Assembly (NCBI RefSeq): GCF_000764305.2
Contig: NW_025940959.1
Coordinates: 62,001 to 126,000 of the forward strand
Length of the DNA: 64,000 nucleotides
Origin: Hyalella azteca
Lineage: Eukaryota > Arthropoda > Malacostraca > Amphipoda > Hyalellidae
Direction of reading: 5' to 3'
In this document: in pieces, positions 24,001-32,367 of the stretch
Layout: every line of letters starts with the position of its first letter
How positions within the stretch are numbered: position 1 is the stretch's first letter
Position numbers and translations under genes: made by a program
The notes under the pieces: model-generated
What the model was told of the DNA's origin: nothing
Database searches by the model: none
Seen by the model: the letters and a program-made list of their open reading frames with translations, nothing else

Positions 24001-26821
24001 CTGTACTACTCACGCAAGAACTTCAAGCGGCCAGAACTTCAAGTGTCTCCTCATCGCAGCTTCAAGGAGGAGGCCGCCATCTTAGACGCTCTCTTCTCCA
24101 GTTAGTGTTTGAATACATTTAGTTTCCCCTTCTGAATATACAATGTATTCATTGAATTTATTCCGAGCTCATATCCGTTTGTTGATTTTGTTATGCATGC
24201 TATTGTTCTGTAGCTTTCTTTAGCGGGAGATATGGCCTATCATGTCACTCAGATTGTTAGCGTCTTGCACCGTGAGAAAATCAAGTATATTATGCGTTAA
24301 AATGCATTTATGACTTATTTTCCCGTAATGAACGCTACTCTGATGAGAATATTGTTTTGCCAAATGCACGCATAAAAATATAAATATCATGCTTCGTCAC
24401 TATGTTTTGAATAATGTTAAACATGCGGCGGGTACGTGACACAAAATATATCAATTTTATAGTTTCACAAAATTTTACAGTACTTAAAGAAAAATTTACA
24501 GATGGCCGTGGATACTGCAAGGGATGCCTGACCAGAGTAAACTGCTACAAAATAATATATTCGCTGAAATATCCGTTTTATTTCTGCAGTAATAAAATAT
24601 TTGTTTAATTTCTGCACAAATAAAATAGCAAATATATTTTTGCACTGACAAAATATATATTTTATTTCTGCAATAATTTAACTTTCTTGAAGAAAAATTC
24701 CCCGATTGCTGAGCATACTGCATGGGTACTGGACAACCTGATTAGGGGGTGTACTGTTACGACACAATGCTGAAAATTCATCTTATTTTTGAAATGGTAG
24801 AAGATATGTTCCATTTTTGCTATAGATTTAGGTTTAATGAAGACAAACTTGCAGACGGGCGAGCATACTGCATGGGCAGCCTGAACAGAGCAGACTGCTG
24901 GTACCTGTACACAGCCTCCCTCTCTGACGGCACCGCCGCTCCCCTCGCCCTTCGTAACGACCGCGCCAAGAAACACATGGAGTCTGACCAGACACTCGAG
25001 GTCCTCATGACGGATCTGGATAAGGATAAAATGGCACACTTCTTCCAAGTGAACTGTGGCTCTGCTGCTGAGGCTACCAGGGTACGCTGACGCTGAATAT
25101 AATGAGTTTTATTGTTGCACAAAATTTTACAATTTAGGAAAAATTTACAGATGGTCGTGGGTACTGGGACAGCGCTTGTGTTTGGTTTTTCCTCATATTG
25201 TATTATATTATTTTCAGAGAAAAGGTCTCTTCATTCGGGTATATTTGAAAGCTAGAGGAAAATATACAAACATTTTTGTTTATTTATCCATCATTTATTA
25301 TATATGTCCTTCCATTTATTGAACCATTTTATTTGAAAAGAAAAATTGTGTTCAATTTGGGATCTTTGATTGGTAGAGGAAATCACTTTTTTCTACATGT
25401 TGACACATAATTTGTGCATAAGGATATGTTTTGATAAGGAAACAATTAAAATAAAGATAGCTCGTTGACAATTTTGTGTACTTGGGCCAATTTGAGATAG
25501 TTCGTCGAAATTTTTTGTGTACTTAGATAGACCAATTTGACTCGTGTTTCTGTTAATGTTTTCATTATCTCGTTTTTGCAGCGGTCTGGCATCGACAAGC
25601 TGGTCCCTGGGGTCGTGATCGACGACTACCTCTTCGAGCCCTGCGGCTACTCCATGAACGGCGTCATGCGCTCTGTGCCTGTCAGTTGTTTACCCTCCTT
25701 CTTCTGTAGCTTCTTTACCGTCCTCAGCTTAAATCCTCCCGTCTTTTGGCTTCTTTACCGTCCTCAGCAATCCTCCTGTCTTTTGGCGCAAATTTTTGAA
25801 TTTTTCCTCTCGCAAATTCTGAAAATATCTGATTTTTCCTGCAACTCTTCACTAGTTGCATCGTCCGAGTGCGGTTCACCTATTAGGACTGATCTCTTAA
25901 CATCTTCTCATCTAGATTATTTAACCTGGATGAAGGATAAATTACTTCATCAAATAGATATGGTTCTTTCTACAGCAGTTCCCCTACTAGAATCTTATAA
26001 TAATCGGCATACTTGTATCGCATTGCTATGCCATTGTATGATGCTACATGTATTCATTTACTTCTAAGTGATCCGCGTCATGAATATAAAGAATTAAAGA
26101 TTAATGAGAACTATTTCCAGAATAAATAGATTAATGAGAACTATCTTAGAGCTACAAGATTAATGAGAACTATCTTTGTGTACAGGGAGGATATATGACC
26201 ATCCACATCACGCCTGAGCCGGCGTTCTCGTACGTATCCTTCGAGACAAACATCCCACAGAAGTCCTACAAGGACCTCATCCTGCGCGTGATCAAGACCT
26301 TCGGCCCCAAGCAGTTCGTCGTCACCTTCTTCAGCAATAGTGTATGTTAATTACCTCAAATGTGACAGAATATTTCTGTTATGTAATTACTATCAATATA
26401 TGAAATCAGGATACTAAATGTCTCGAGTATATAGTTTCTAATAATTCTATCACTAAATAATATTTGCTAGTGCTGGAAGCAAACCCCTTCGATGTTTTGT
26501 GATTAGTTTAATGGTTTTTAAAGGAACTTTTACGCACGTATTAAAAACAAATATTCTCAGTACATATCACTTGTCCGATCATCTTGTGTATTCGCCATGG
26601 TTATGTCTCATTATCTCAATGAAGATTTTCAACCATGTAAACTAATGTTAGCTTGTTGAAACACTAAATTCATAATTTTTCAGGAGACTGGCACCCGCCT
26701 GGGAGAAGAGGATAAGTGCCAAGTTCCCCTGTGCCACAACTACGATGTGTCAGATGTACAAGTGTGTCAGCTGCCAGGCTACGACCTAACCTACGCGCTC
26801 TACAACAGGACTCCCAGTTAG
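8941..26821 (+). CDS. AMD1: S-adenosylmethionine decarboxylase proenzyme, eight coding exons, exon order disturbed
   Basis: Makes decarboxylated S-adenosylmethionine, the aminopropyl donor for spermidine and spermine synthesis, in the cytosol. Coding exons in protein order: 10814-10944, 8941-9027, 19732-19858, 23998-24100, 24855-25081, 25582-25680, 26186-26341, 26684-26821. All phases agree and give 355 residues (human about 334). Visible features: [13 protein letters not shown] with the active-site glutamates (E17, E20); the self-cleavage site in [11 protein letters not shown], between E74 and S75, where Ser becomes the pyruvoyl group; C89 in LKTCGTT; CGYSMNG with the processing serine (about 249); and HITPEP with the processing histidine (about 265). 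All key residues are present, so the enzyme should be active. Exon 2 precedes exon 1 in the window, best explained by misplaced contig 10404-15396. The stop TAG is followed by a long in-frame open region (next gene entry). Confidence 0.95.
9028..9535. repeat. 12-bp minisatellite starting exactly at the AMD1 exon-2 donor
   Basis: Around 40 units of gtgacttgatgt and variants (gtgacttgttgc, gtgtcttgttgc). The first unit is the donor site itself, so each unit carries a potential GTGACT donor. Long frames on both strands here are repeat artefacts. Confidence 0.9.
9437..10402. repeat. Duplicated segment B, first copy (end of contig)
   Basis: Matches 15398-16571 with substitutions and indels. It ends at the N at 10403, and its partner begins right after the N at 15397. 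Overlapping contig ends or diverged haplotypes explain this better than a true tandem duplication. Confidence 0.85.
10403..10403. other. Assembly join (single N)
   Basis: One N. The sequence to its right restarts at 7262 (segment A). Confidence 0.95.
10404..10742. repeat. Duplicated segment A, second copy; probable AMD1 promoter/5' region
   Basis: Copy of 7262-7600 placed immediately upstream of AMD1 exon 1. It holds three E-box-like hexamers (cagctg twice, cacctg once) within 35 bp near 10694-10728. The regulatory role is inference. Confidence 0.8.
10814..10944 (+). CDS. AMD1: AMD1 coding exon 1
   Basis: Starts ATG at 10814, giving [20 protein letters not shown] and then [12 protein letters not shown]; ends TCAAG before GTAAGA, phase 2. 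A second in-frame ATG (10835) is seven codons later and is nearer the usual length before FFEG, so either start is possible. I see no short upstream reading frame like the vertebrate polyamine-sensing one in the 70 bases before the ATG. Confidence 0.93.
10945..13491. other. AMD1 intron 1 sequence, no gene seen
   Basis: AT-rich, no coding frame with recognisable content and no long array. Confidence 0.5.
13492..13760. mobile_element. MITE-like element with ggaccaagg ends
   Basis: Begins ggaccaaggttgccag and ends ctggctaccttccttggtcc, an imperfect inverted pair. Its interior (tttttcggccaaatt) resembles the elements at 8619 and 40194. Noncoding. Confidence 0.55.
13861..14025 (+). mobile_element. 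Copy of the tgggtcat MITE family (left end)
   Basis: The motif cagaaaaaggaatgggtcat, then cacaagggcaaaaagtgcat, matches the fuller element at 18105-18425. Confidence 0.55.
14350..14648. repeat. About 80-bp minisatellite, four diverged units
   Basis: Units carry ttgttgctaaaatcacatgt, tattttcaaactgtgctct and gcttgtgcaatctt(g/c)caaga. Confidence 0.7.
14649..15396. other. Contig end, nothing recognised
   Basis: AT-rich noncoding sequence up to the second N. Confidence 0.4.
15397..15397. other. Assembly join (single N)
   Basis: The sequence to its right restarts inside segment B, equivalent to position 9437. Confidence 0.95.
15398..16571. repeat. Duplicated segment B, second copy
   Basis: Counterpart of 9437-10402. 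Relative to that copy it has an insertion near 15868-15955 resembling part of the tgggtcat MITE family (tcctgacccagttcggttct), and an expanded short repeat (attcacgagtct) at 16375-16480. Confidence 0.85.
16745..17090. repeat. 27-bp minisatellite with internal dyad
   Basis: About ten units of gcctcactcacactgagtgt plus agttttt. Each unit contains the dyad acactcacactgagtgt, so single strands could form serial hairpins. Confidence 0.9.
17212..17545. repeat. 21-bp minisatellite
   Basis: About sixteen units of atcctatggtgataaatccc with small changes. Confidence 0.9.
17707..17963. repeat. 16-bp minisatellite
   Basis: About sixteen units of gcaatctctcagtgta(c/g), very homogeneous, hence recent. 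Confidence 0.92.
18105..18425. mobile_element. MITE with tgggtcat-type inverted ends
   Basis: The left end cacagaaaaactaatgggtc is answered at the right end by actatgacccatatatttct. Inner arms repeat the theme: gatgacccacat and atgtgggtcatc. Noncoding. Related partial copies lie at 13861, 15868, 19446 and 62609. Confidence 0.7.
18426..19445. other. AMD1 intron 2, no gene seen
   Basis: AT-rich, only short low-complexity runs. Confidence 0.4.
19446..19585 (+). mobile_element. Partial copy of the tgggtcat MITE family
   Basis: actcagaaaatgaattggtc, then cctcacaagggcaagaaatg. Confidence 0.5.
19580..19712. repeat. 18-bp AT-rich minisatellite just before AMD1 exon 3
   Basis: About seven units of attaaaagtcattaaattg, ending 20 bases before the exon acceptor. 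Confidence 0.85.
19732..19858 (+). CDS. AMD1: AMD1 coding exon 3 (pyruvoyl cleavage site)
   Basis: After ctgtgcag, C plus [19 protein letters not shown], ending SSGHDAVQ, phase 0. It contains the Glu-Ser self-cleavage bond and the catalytic Cys. The end is drawn at the first of five equivalent donors; use of a later one would add 8, 16, 24 or 32 residues in frame. Confidence 0.93.
19848..19978 (+). repeat. 24-bp array of the AMD1 exon-3 end and donor, five in-frame donors
   Basis: Unit gacgccgtgcaggtcagtta plus tacg. GTCAGT donors begin at 19859, 19883, 19907, 19931 and 19955. Because 24 is a multiple of three and the frame stays open (DAVQVSYT per unit), every donor gives the same phase. 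Confidence 0.93.
20548..20690. repeat. 43-bp minisatellite, three units
   Basis: Units of gttaatagcttgttcgcatt plus ctggacacgaagaaaaatatgtg. Confidence 0.85.
20931..22304. repeat. Direct duplication of about 0.6 kb in AMD1 intron 3
   Basis: 20931-21578 and 21763-22304 share gggttaagatgacccag at the start, tcgtatttataatgacaagc-like sequence in the middle and gcgaataatcatgctta at the end, with moderate divergence. Inside the first copy a short unit (tcactcatatctctgggtca) is itself repeated. Noncoding. Confidence 0.8.
22305..23679. other. AMD1 intron 3, nothing recognised
   Basis: AT-rich; scattered short frames without recognisable content. Confidence 0.4.
23680..23997. repeat. 35-bp minisatellite ending in the AMD1 exon-4 acceptor
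   Basis: About nine units of cacaatactactcgaactaa plus tactttgtcctcgt. The real junction (tcacag then ACCTGTACTACTCACGC) resembles a diverged unit, so the array seems to derive from the acceptor and first exon bases. Confidence 0.8.
23998..24100 (+). CDS. AMD1: AMD1 coding exon 4
   Basis: [20 protein letters not shown] and [14 protein letters not shown], matching the YSRKNF region of the family. It ends with A before GTTAGT, phase 1, and joins the next exon to make Asn (FSNGRAYCMG). Confidence 0.94.
24481..24746 (+). repeat. Two decayed copies of the AMD1 exon-5 acceptor and exon start
   Basis: 24481-24548 (tttacagatggccgtggata and onward) and 24685-24746 (gattgctgagcatactgcat and onward) resemble the true exon 5 start (gcagACGGGCGAGCATACTG) over about 60 bases. 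Neither keeps a usable frame or donor. A shorter third copy lies at 25138-25175. Confidence 0.75.
24855..25081 (+). CDS. AMD1: AMD1 coding exon 5
   Basis: [20 protein letters not shown], a variable loop rich in Ala and Asp, then [20 protein letters not shown] and EATR. Acceptor cttgcag, donor AGG|GTACGC, phase 0. Confidence 0.95.
25582..25680 (+). CDS. AMD1: AMD1 coding exon 6
   Basis: 33 codons, [20 protein letters not shown] then [13 protein letters not shown], with the processing serine in CGYSMNG. Donor GTCAGT. A 43-bp direct repeat (cttctttaccgtcctcagc) follows at 25709-25790 in the intron. Confidence 0.95.
26090..26185. repeat. About 30-bp tandem repeat ending in the AMD1 exon-7 acceptor
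   Basis: Three units of gattaatgagaactatcttt. The last runs into gtgtacag, the acceptor; the first ends in tttccag, a second acceptor-like site. Confidence 0.8.
26186..26341 (+). CDS. AMD1: AMD1 coding exon 7
   Basis: 52 codons, [20 protein letters not shown] through VVTFFSNS, with the conserved HITPEP histidine. Donor AGT|GTATGT, phase 0. Confidence 0.95.
26684..26821 (+). CDS. AMD1: AMD1 coding exon 8 with stop TAG
   Basis: [20 protein letters not shown], then [16 protein letters not shown] and TAG at 26819-26821 followed by G. Length and motif agree with the family's C-terminus. The next stop in this frame is not until 28283. Confidence 0.92.
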   Translation, partial: ETGTRLGEEDKCQVPLCHNYDVSDVQVCQLPGYDLTYALYNRTPS

Positions 26822-28285
26822 GGACTCGTTCCCGCGGCAGACCCGACCCTCTCTCTCGCCATCATTTTGCTGCTCTGCCCAATGCCATTATCGTGTTTAG
26901 TCGCTAAATTCATCTTCAAGGGTCGCGGTTTTTGCCTGAAAGGAACTCGAATTCTTGTGAAACTTCCGCCTACAATGGAAGATTCTCAAGAAATTGAGGA
27001 AATTCCTGCAGATAGTGATTGCGTAGAAATTAGTTTTTGTTTGAGAAAATTTCGTCTTCCTTCTGCTCATCTTTTGGATTGTATATCTCAGTACGAGCTG
27101 AGCCAAACTATCGCGTGCGAGTCTCTCGACATTCTTTCTCCGACACCTGCTGATCAGCAAGACTTCCAGTTGATCTCCATCTCCAAAAAATCACTGGGTC
27201 TCGCAGACTTCATTGAACCATTGGTTCTATCAAACTTCATTGAACAACTGGGTCTCTCAAACTTTAATGAATCTGTTTGTCTCATGAGTTCCAATAAATG
27301 TCTGGCTCTTTCGGCTGCCAGCGAGTCTCAGGAGGCTGATGGCTCAAATTTGAACGAATCTCTTATTCAAACAGAACCTTCAGCTCCAACTTATAGTGAC
27401 CCAAAAACAACGTCGACGGACTCCACGCGATGTTCGGTGCTCAAGCAAGCCTCAACGAGGCCTAAACAGAGTTATCTCCTCGAGATGCTCATGAAAGAGA
27501 GAGTGGAGAGGAAGACTAGGAAGAAATTTAGTCGCAGAAAACGTGTAATTGTAAAGAAGAAGCAAAAGAAACCGCGCGGTAAACTCAGACGGAAGAAGCG
27601 TCACTTTTTCCATGAGCTATCTAACGAAGAAATGCTAGACGTTTCTGATGCCTTCAAGGCTCAAAGCATCACCAAAAACTTGAATGTCGAAGTTGAAAAT
27701 TTGATCGTTCCCTTAGCAGAGCAGCAAGATGATGGAGCAGAAGTGGGTGAGGAACTCGGAGAGTGTGTGTCGAGTCTGCCGCTGCCTACACAAATTAATC
27801 GCGTGTGTGTAGGCCATGTCGAAGATCTAAGCAATGATTCTTTGTGCGTTGATGTGTCTTGTCCCAAAAATGCAACTCCGTGTTTTGAGAATCGTCCTCG
27901 TAGAGTTTTGGGCGTTCTTAGGAAAGCAGAACACAAAGCAATAAGTTTTTCGGAGCTTCTCGCGATGAGCTTCTTGCTCATTCTAGGCTTGTCTTTTTGT
28001 GACTTGAGCTTGACAGCTTGTTTCAGTATGGTTACCTCCCTGGCTTCAACCTGTGTTTATATTACGGACTTTTCTCGGAACATTTCTTTAAAGAATAAGC
28101 GTAAACAACGCAGGAGCTTGAGTGTGTTCTTCTCAACTTTTGAAAATGACTTTACTCCTCGCTTCTATAAGGAGTGTCTTTTCATGACAGATGTTGAAGA
28201 CTCGAGGCTGCCTGCATTCATTCGCCCATCTCGCCCCTTCTGGAAGAATATTTCCTTCCGTTGGTGGTTGGATGCAATTAGCTGA
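26822..28285 (+). CDS. Unrecognised long open frame, in frame after the AMD1 stop; best start ATG at 26975 (436 codons)
   Basis: I do not recognise this protein. The frame is open for 487 codons from the base after the AMD1 TAG to TGA at 28283-28285, without introns. Starts: ATG 26882, or ATG 26975 in good context (ctacaATGG). From 26975 it is acidic at first (MEDSQEIEEIPADSDCVEIS), then has about five diverged 9-10-residue repeats (SLGLADFIEP, LVLSNFIEQ, LGLSNFNES). A very basic stretch follows (KKFSRRKRVIVKKKQKKPRG and onward) that could be a nuclear signal, then a KAISF motif, two hydrophobic segments (AMSFLLILGLSFCDLSLTAC, then FSMVTSLASTCVYI) and a C-terminus ending WKNISFRWWLDAIS. It could be a readthrough extension of AMD1, an alternatively spliced tail, or a separate single-exon gene. 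AATAAA at about 27294 inside it could end the short AMD1 mRNA. Chance alone is unlikely at this length. Confidence 0.7.
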   Translation, partial: GLVPAADPTLSLAIILLLCPMPLSCLVAKFIFKGRGFCLKGTRILVKLPPTMEDSQEIEEIPADSDCVEISFCLRKFRLPSAHLLDCISQYELSQTIACESLDILSPTPADQQDFQLISISKKSLGLADFIEPLVLSNFIEQLGLSNFNESVCLMSSNKCLALSAASESQEADGSNLNESLIQTEPSAPTYSDPKTTSTDSTRCSVLKQASTRPKQSYLLEMLMKERVERKTRKKFSRRKRVIVKKKQKKPRGKLRRKKRHFFHELSNEEMLDVSDAFKAQSITKNLNVEVENLIVPLAEQQDDGAEVGEELGECVSSLPLPTQINRVCVGHVEDLSNDSLCVDVSCPKNATPCFENRPRRVLGVLRKAEHKAISFSELLAMSFLLILGLSFCDLSLTACFSMVTSLASTCVYITDFSRNISLKNKRKQRRSLSVFFSTFENDFTPRFYKECLFMTDVEDSRLPAFIRPSRPFWKNISFRWWLDAIS

Positions 28286-28941
28286 TAAGGCTTAGTGTTA
28301 CTTGCGCTGACAATTTTATACCATAACTGGCATGGTCATGTCTCGTATACGAGACTTGACTTAACTCAAAGTCGTGACGACTAGCGACTCAAGTCGTCTT
28401 AGGAGATGCAAGTCTCCTGCTGCCAGCTACACGTCATCGGGCAGAGAAAACCAAGGCGACTGCCAACGGCTGCTGTGACCTAGCGCCCATGCAACAAAAC
28501 CTGCGAGTATTTCGGGCTTCTTTGCTCGCGTTGCTGATCCGTCAAAACGACTTCAATCGGCGCCATTTGAAGTTATGAGTTTTCTCAAGTGTAACTTGTT
28601 GAAAAGAATTCGTTTTTAGTATCCTTATAATTTCTGCTAAATTACAATTATGTTGGTATATTGTCATTGTGTTTTTAATATTTGTAATCTGCTCTACTTC
28701 TGGTATTTTTTAGGTATAGACTATAAGCAAAAAACTCCAATTGCTTTGATTTCTTCTAAATGTTTGAATCGTTTCGACTTTTAAATAACAAGTTTCAATT
28801 ATTTGGGTGTTTTAATAACCCGGTGTATCTGGGAGATTCAGTTGGTCCCTTGAAGTAACCGTGCTAGCTGTGCGGGGATTTCTGCTACAGGTTTTTTCGC
28901 CGTGCTTTATTAAGTCATATATAATATATGTGTTTATACAG

Positions 28942-29137
28942 AATGATGAAATATCGGGTTATCTGGAGCATCAAGATGTGGTACTGCTGCTTGTTAGTCA
29001 AGAGACAGAGATTGAAGGATTTTAAAGGGATTTATCTCGCCATCGTCTTCATGATCGCAGGGTTTATAATTCATGCCTGTATTGAAATGAGATCTTGCAG
29101 GAATGTAAATCAAATCGAGACGAAATATTTATTCGAA
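28942..29137 (+). CDS. Candidate first coding exon of a type II membrane protein
   Basis: Acceptor tttatacag, ATG at 28943, 65 codons, then GAA|GTAAGT, a consensus donor at phase 0. It reads as a short basic N-terminus (KRQRLKDFK) followed by the hydrophobic stretch GIYLAIVFMIAGFIIHACI, as in signal-anchored Golgi proteins. No following exon is found before the SVOP gene. It may be chance. Confidence 0.25.
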
Positions 29138-29374
29138 GTAAGTTCCGTGTGACTGTTAGAAGCGAAGGAAATTATGGCATAAGAAAATGGCTGCGAAATT
29201 TTATTTTACGATTTAAATATTAGTCGTAATTGCACTTATAGATTTAATGTTGCACATAAATCGCATTTATCTAATTTTCTTCTCTCATTTGATAACATAG
29301 ATGTGTAGCGATGATAGTGTTGAATAGGTCAAATATGGCGTGTCACCGTTTCTTTACAATGCAGAATTGTAATA

Positions 29375-29460
29375 GCTTGCGGTAGTTTCGAACCCGCAAT
29401 TCACAGCTCAAATACTGATATGCTGAACTACGATAACCTCTTGGCCACTCTGATTATAAC
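29375..29460 (-). mobile_element. tRNA-like sequence, probably a SINE head
   Basis: On the minus strand gtggccaagaggttatcgta looks like an A box and gcgggttcgaaactac like a B box at tRNA spacing. The flanks do not form an acceptor stem, so it is not a working tRNA gene. Confidence 0.35.
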
Positions 29461-32092
29461 GCATAAATTTCTTCCATTCCTCGAAAGTGTAGCTGCTCAC
29501 TTTTATTGTTTTCTTTGATTAATTCATCGTTTTTTGCATTTAGAAAATGCAATATTTAGATAGATTAAAATTACGGATCACATCTGACAAGCAGAATTTC
29601 CACTGATTCCAGCCTTCCAGGCTTCATGCACTCCAGCGCTCTGATTTTTTCTGGCAGATGGCACGTCGTTTGGTTTCATTGAACTTTGACCTTCGGAGTT
29701 TGGACCACTGATAGTGCCTATTGATTTGGTGCGTATCTTTTACTTTTAAAAATTAACTGAAGTGCTCTAAATGTTTAGGTATGATAATGTTATGTTTATG
29801 TCACGAAGATAGACTAATACTATTTACCGCCAGGCGCCCCGCGCCAATGCCGAGGCGATAGCCTTGATAGATGGTAAAGTTTCCAATGCAGTTTAGCTAG
29901 GTACCTAGTCGACTGAGGGCTGAGGCCAGGCTCAAAAACAATCGATCTATTCTATAAACAAAACCGAACCACATTTTTCTAATGCAATTAAAACAGCTAT
30001 TTAGTTTGCATGTGGATGTGCCTGCAGCCTATGATAATGTTGTAACTTTGTAAGTAGTGTCCTATTAACATGATTTTGTACCTACCTAGCACTAGCAGTA
30101 ACCTAGGTAGTACCTAGGTACCTACTTAGCTAGGCCTATGTTAATTGTTAATCAAATTTTCATCACTCAATGCGTCATGTAAGTAGGTAGGTAACCCCGC
30201 TAAGCGGCGCTAACCCGTCAACTTGATAATGAATGATAGGCCTAGGTAGCATTCAAAAATGTTAATGAAATGAAAATGTCCATGACAGTGCATCTGCATA
30301 AAGCAATTTGGTTCAAAATAATTGCCAAATCACTAAAATATAAAGATCAAGAATTGAAGAACCAAAAAATTTTGGTGCTGTAATTCTTGATGATTTTGTA
30401 CTCAGTAGGGTAAACGCGGTATATTCCGACATCGTGGGTAATTCCGTCACCTCTTTAGTTTTTCCTTTATAATTTATATTAAGCTTTGTTTTAGTTCCAT
30501 GCGTTTGTTGATGGTTGAAATGGTGACGTCATACATTTGCGCGTCAAACTAATGCCAAAACACTAGGTCTTGGCCATCTAGTGGGAAAATATTGAGATCC
30601 AAAGAGAGACGATGCACGCTACCCAGTGAAAAAAAAACACCCTTTTTTTGGATGTAGTTAATCTGCAATAATACCAAAAATTTTGGTGCTATAATTCTTG
30701 ATGATTTTGTAATTGAGTTGATGACTGTTGATCCAAATTTCATTGCTTCAATGGCCAATGGCCAATGCATCTGCTGTCTTTGTAAATTACTTTCCCTCAT
30801 AAATTAATTTACAAATTAATTACTCTGTTGGAAATTAATAAAGAATGATTGATACTTTTTATATATTGTTTACTAAATAAAACTATTAGTATACTGGTTT
30901 TTGATTTATGAAATTAGGAGTGCAAACAAAAACAGTGTTTGATATTTTGAAAAAACTAATGATAAAATTGCCAATAGAACAAATTCTTTGGTCTTCCATC
31001 AAACCATAAAATCCAGTCATCCTGAATTTTACCCTGAGAGCAAGAAAAGAAAATTCATACTTTATTTGTTTGTAGTAAAATTCTGATGTTCCATTCTAAA
31101 ATGGAATTTTTTTGCTGAATTTGGAATTCAGTAGATTGATTATGCACTTTAGTAATTTAATTGAGAGTTAGATTGTAGTCAGGACATACCTATTCATTTA
31201 GCCAGAATCATGCAGCTATGAAAATAGCAGGAAGGGTTTTCAAACCTCTATTCCTGGCTTGGAAAGTTAAAATTTTAGAAAGTAGATCCAACCTAATCCA
31301 AATCACTGAAATCAGACTATAAGTTGGCAAATACAAGGTCGAGATTATCAATTAAACATTTTAGGTGCCACTGTGCCATCACAGCATCACTGTGCAGGAT
31401 GTTTTGGTAGAATAAGCATGGCAAGCTAGTGAAGCTACTGAAGTGCAATTGCGCGAATATCAAATTTCATGGAGCGAGTGTCAATGACATATTGGCAAGC
31501 CACAATATTTCTGGTCAAACCAAAATACCTGACTTTAACCCCTTTTTGAGCTGCAAGATTTCATATACACAGAATAAAATGATACAATATTGCAGCCATA
31601 ATATTTCAGAAATGGTAGGATTTTCCCTGTCCTATGACTGTGACATCTGTGAGGCTATTTGTACAGTAGCTTTCCAAATGTTACCCTGGACTTCAACTTG
31701 ATGGTCATTAATAATAATATCAGCTAGAATTTGTTCTGAATTTTAAAGACCAGACTGCAGTGCTAAACTGCCTAATCTTCTGGTTTATATTGCATTTATT
31801 TCTAATAGTTTATTCAATACAATCTTCAATTCAATATTCAATCTTCAATTAATTCAATTCAATCTTCAATTAATAAAATTTCTCCTGGACCCTTAAGTAA
31901 TGAGATATATTATTTTGAATGAGTAGTGTACTTATATACAAATATTAAACCAATTATTAAAGGGTTCTGTGCTTTCTATGAAAATACTGGAAATAATCTC
32001 TGCACACTGCTACAAAGCCAGCTATAGCTATTTACTTTCAGTAGAAGGGAATGTAGAATAAATTTATTTACTCACAACTCTTATTTTTTCAG
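29461..32092. other. Intergenic sequence before SVOP
   Basis: AT-rich, no recognisable gene. A 45-bp direct repeat (accaaaaattttggtgct and onward) sits at 30361-30405 and 30668-30716. A patch of overlapping acctaggt palindromes lies at 30080-30136. A 5' UTR exon of SVOP must lie here, since coding exon 1 begins with an acceptor, but I cannot place it. Confidence 0.4.
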
Positions 32093-32132
32093 ATTGTGCG
32101 TAACTGTCATTGAGCGCCTGGACCTCTTTGCG

Positions 32133-32367
32133 ATGGCAAGCAAAGATCCAACAGAGCAAAGTTTAAGCCAACACAGAAATGAAGCTAATGGTGTGAGATA
32201 CGGTGCAACTTCTGCTCAGAGCCGCAGGCAGTTGAGACACTCCAGTAGCAATGATGGTGGCAGCAGTAGCAGCAGTCCTCCTGTTTCCTTTGGCTCAATG
32301 CCAGCTTCACTTGACCCTGGCCTTCAAATTGAACTGTCAGCTGCTGTGGCTGGGGTAATTCCTGATG
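32133..32367 (+). CDS. SVOP: SVOP coding exon 1
   Basis: The exon begins at 32093 after ttttttcag, with 40 bases of 5' UTR and ATG at 32133 ([20 protein letters not shown]). The N-terminus is hydrophilic and Ser-rich with an SSSSSPP run. Donor G|GTGAGT, phase 1. Confidence 0.88.

Noticed and set aside
24662..25122. Minus-strand frames of 100-128 residues
   Set aside because: They are antisense to AMD1 exon 5, which has conserved coding on the plus strand.
29375..29460. tRNA gene
   Set aside because: A and B box-like motifs are present but the acceptor ends do not pair; kept only as a SINE-like remnant.
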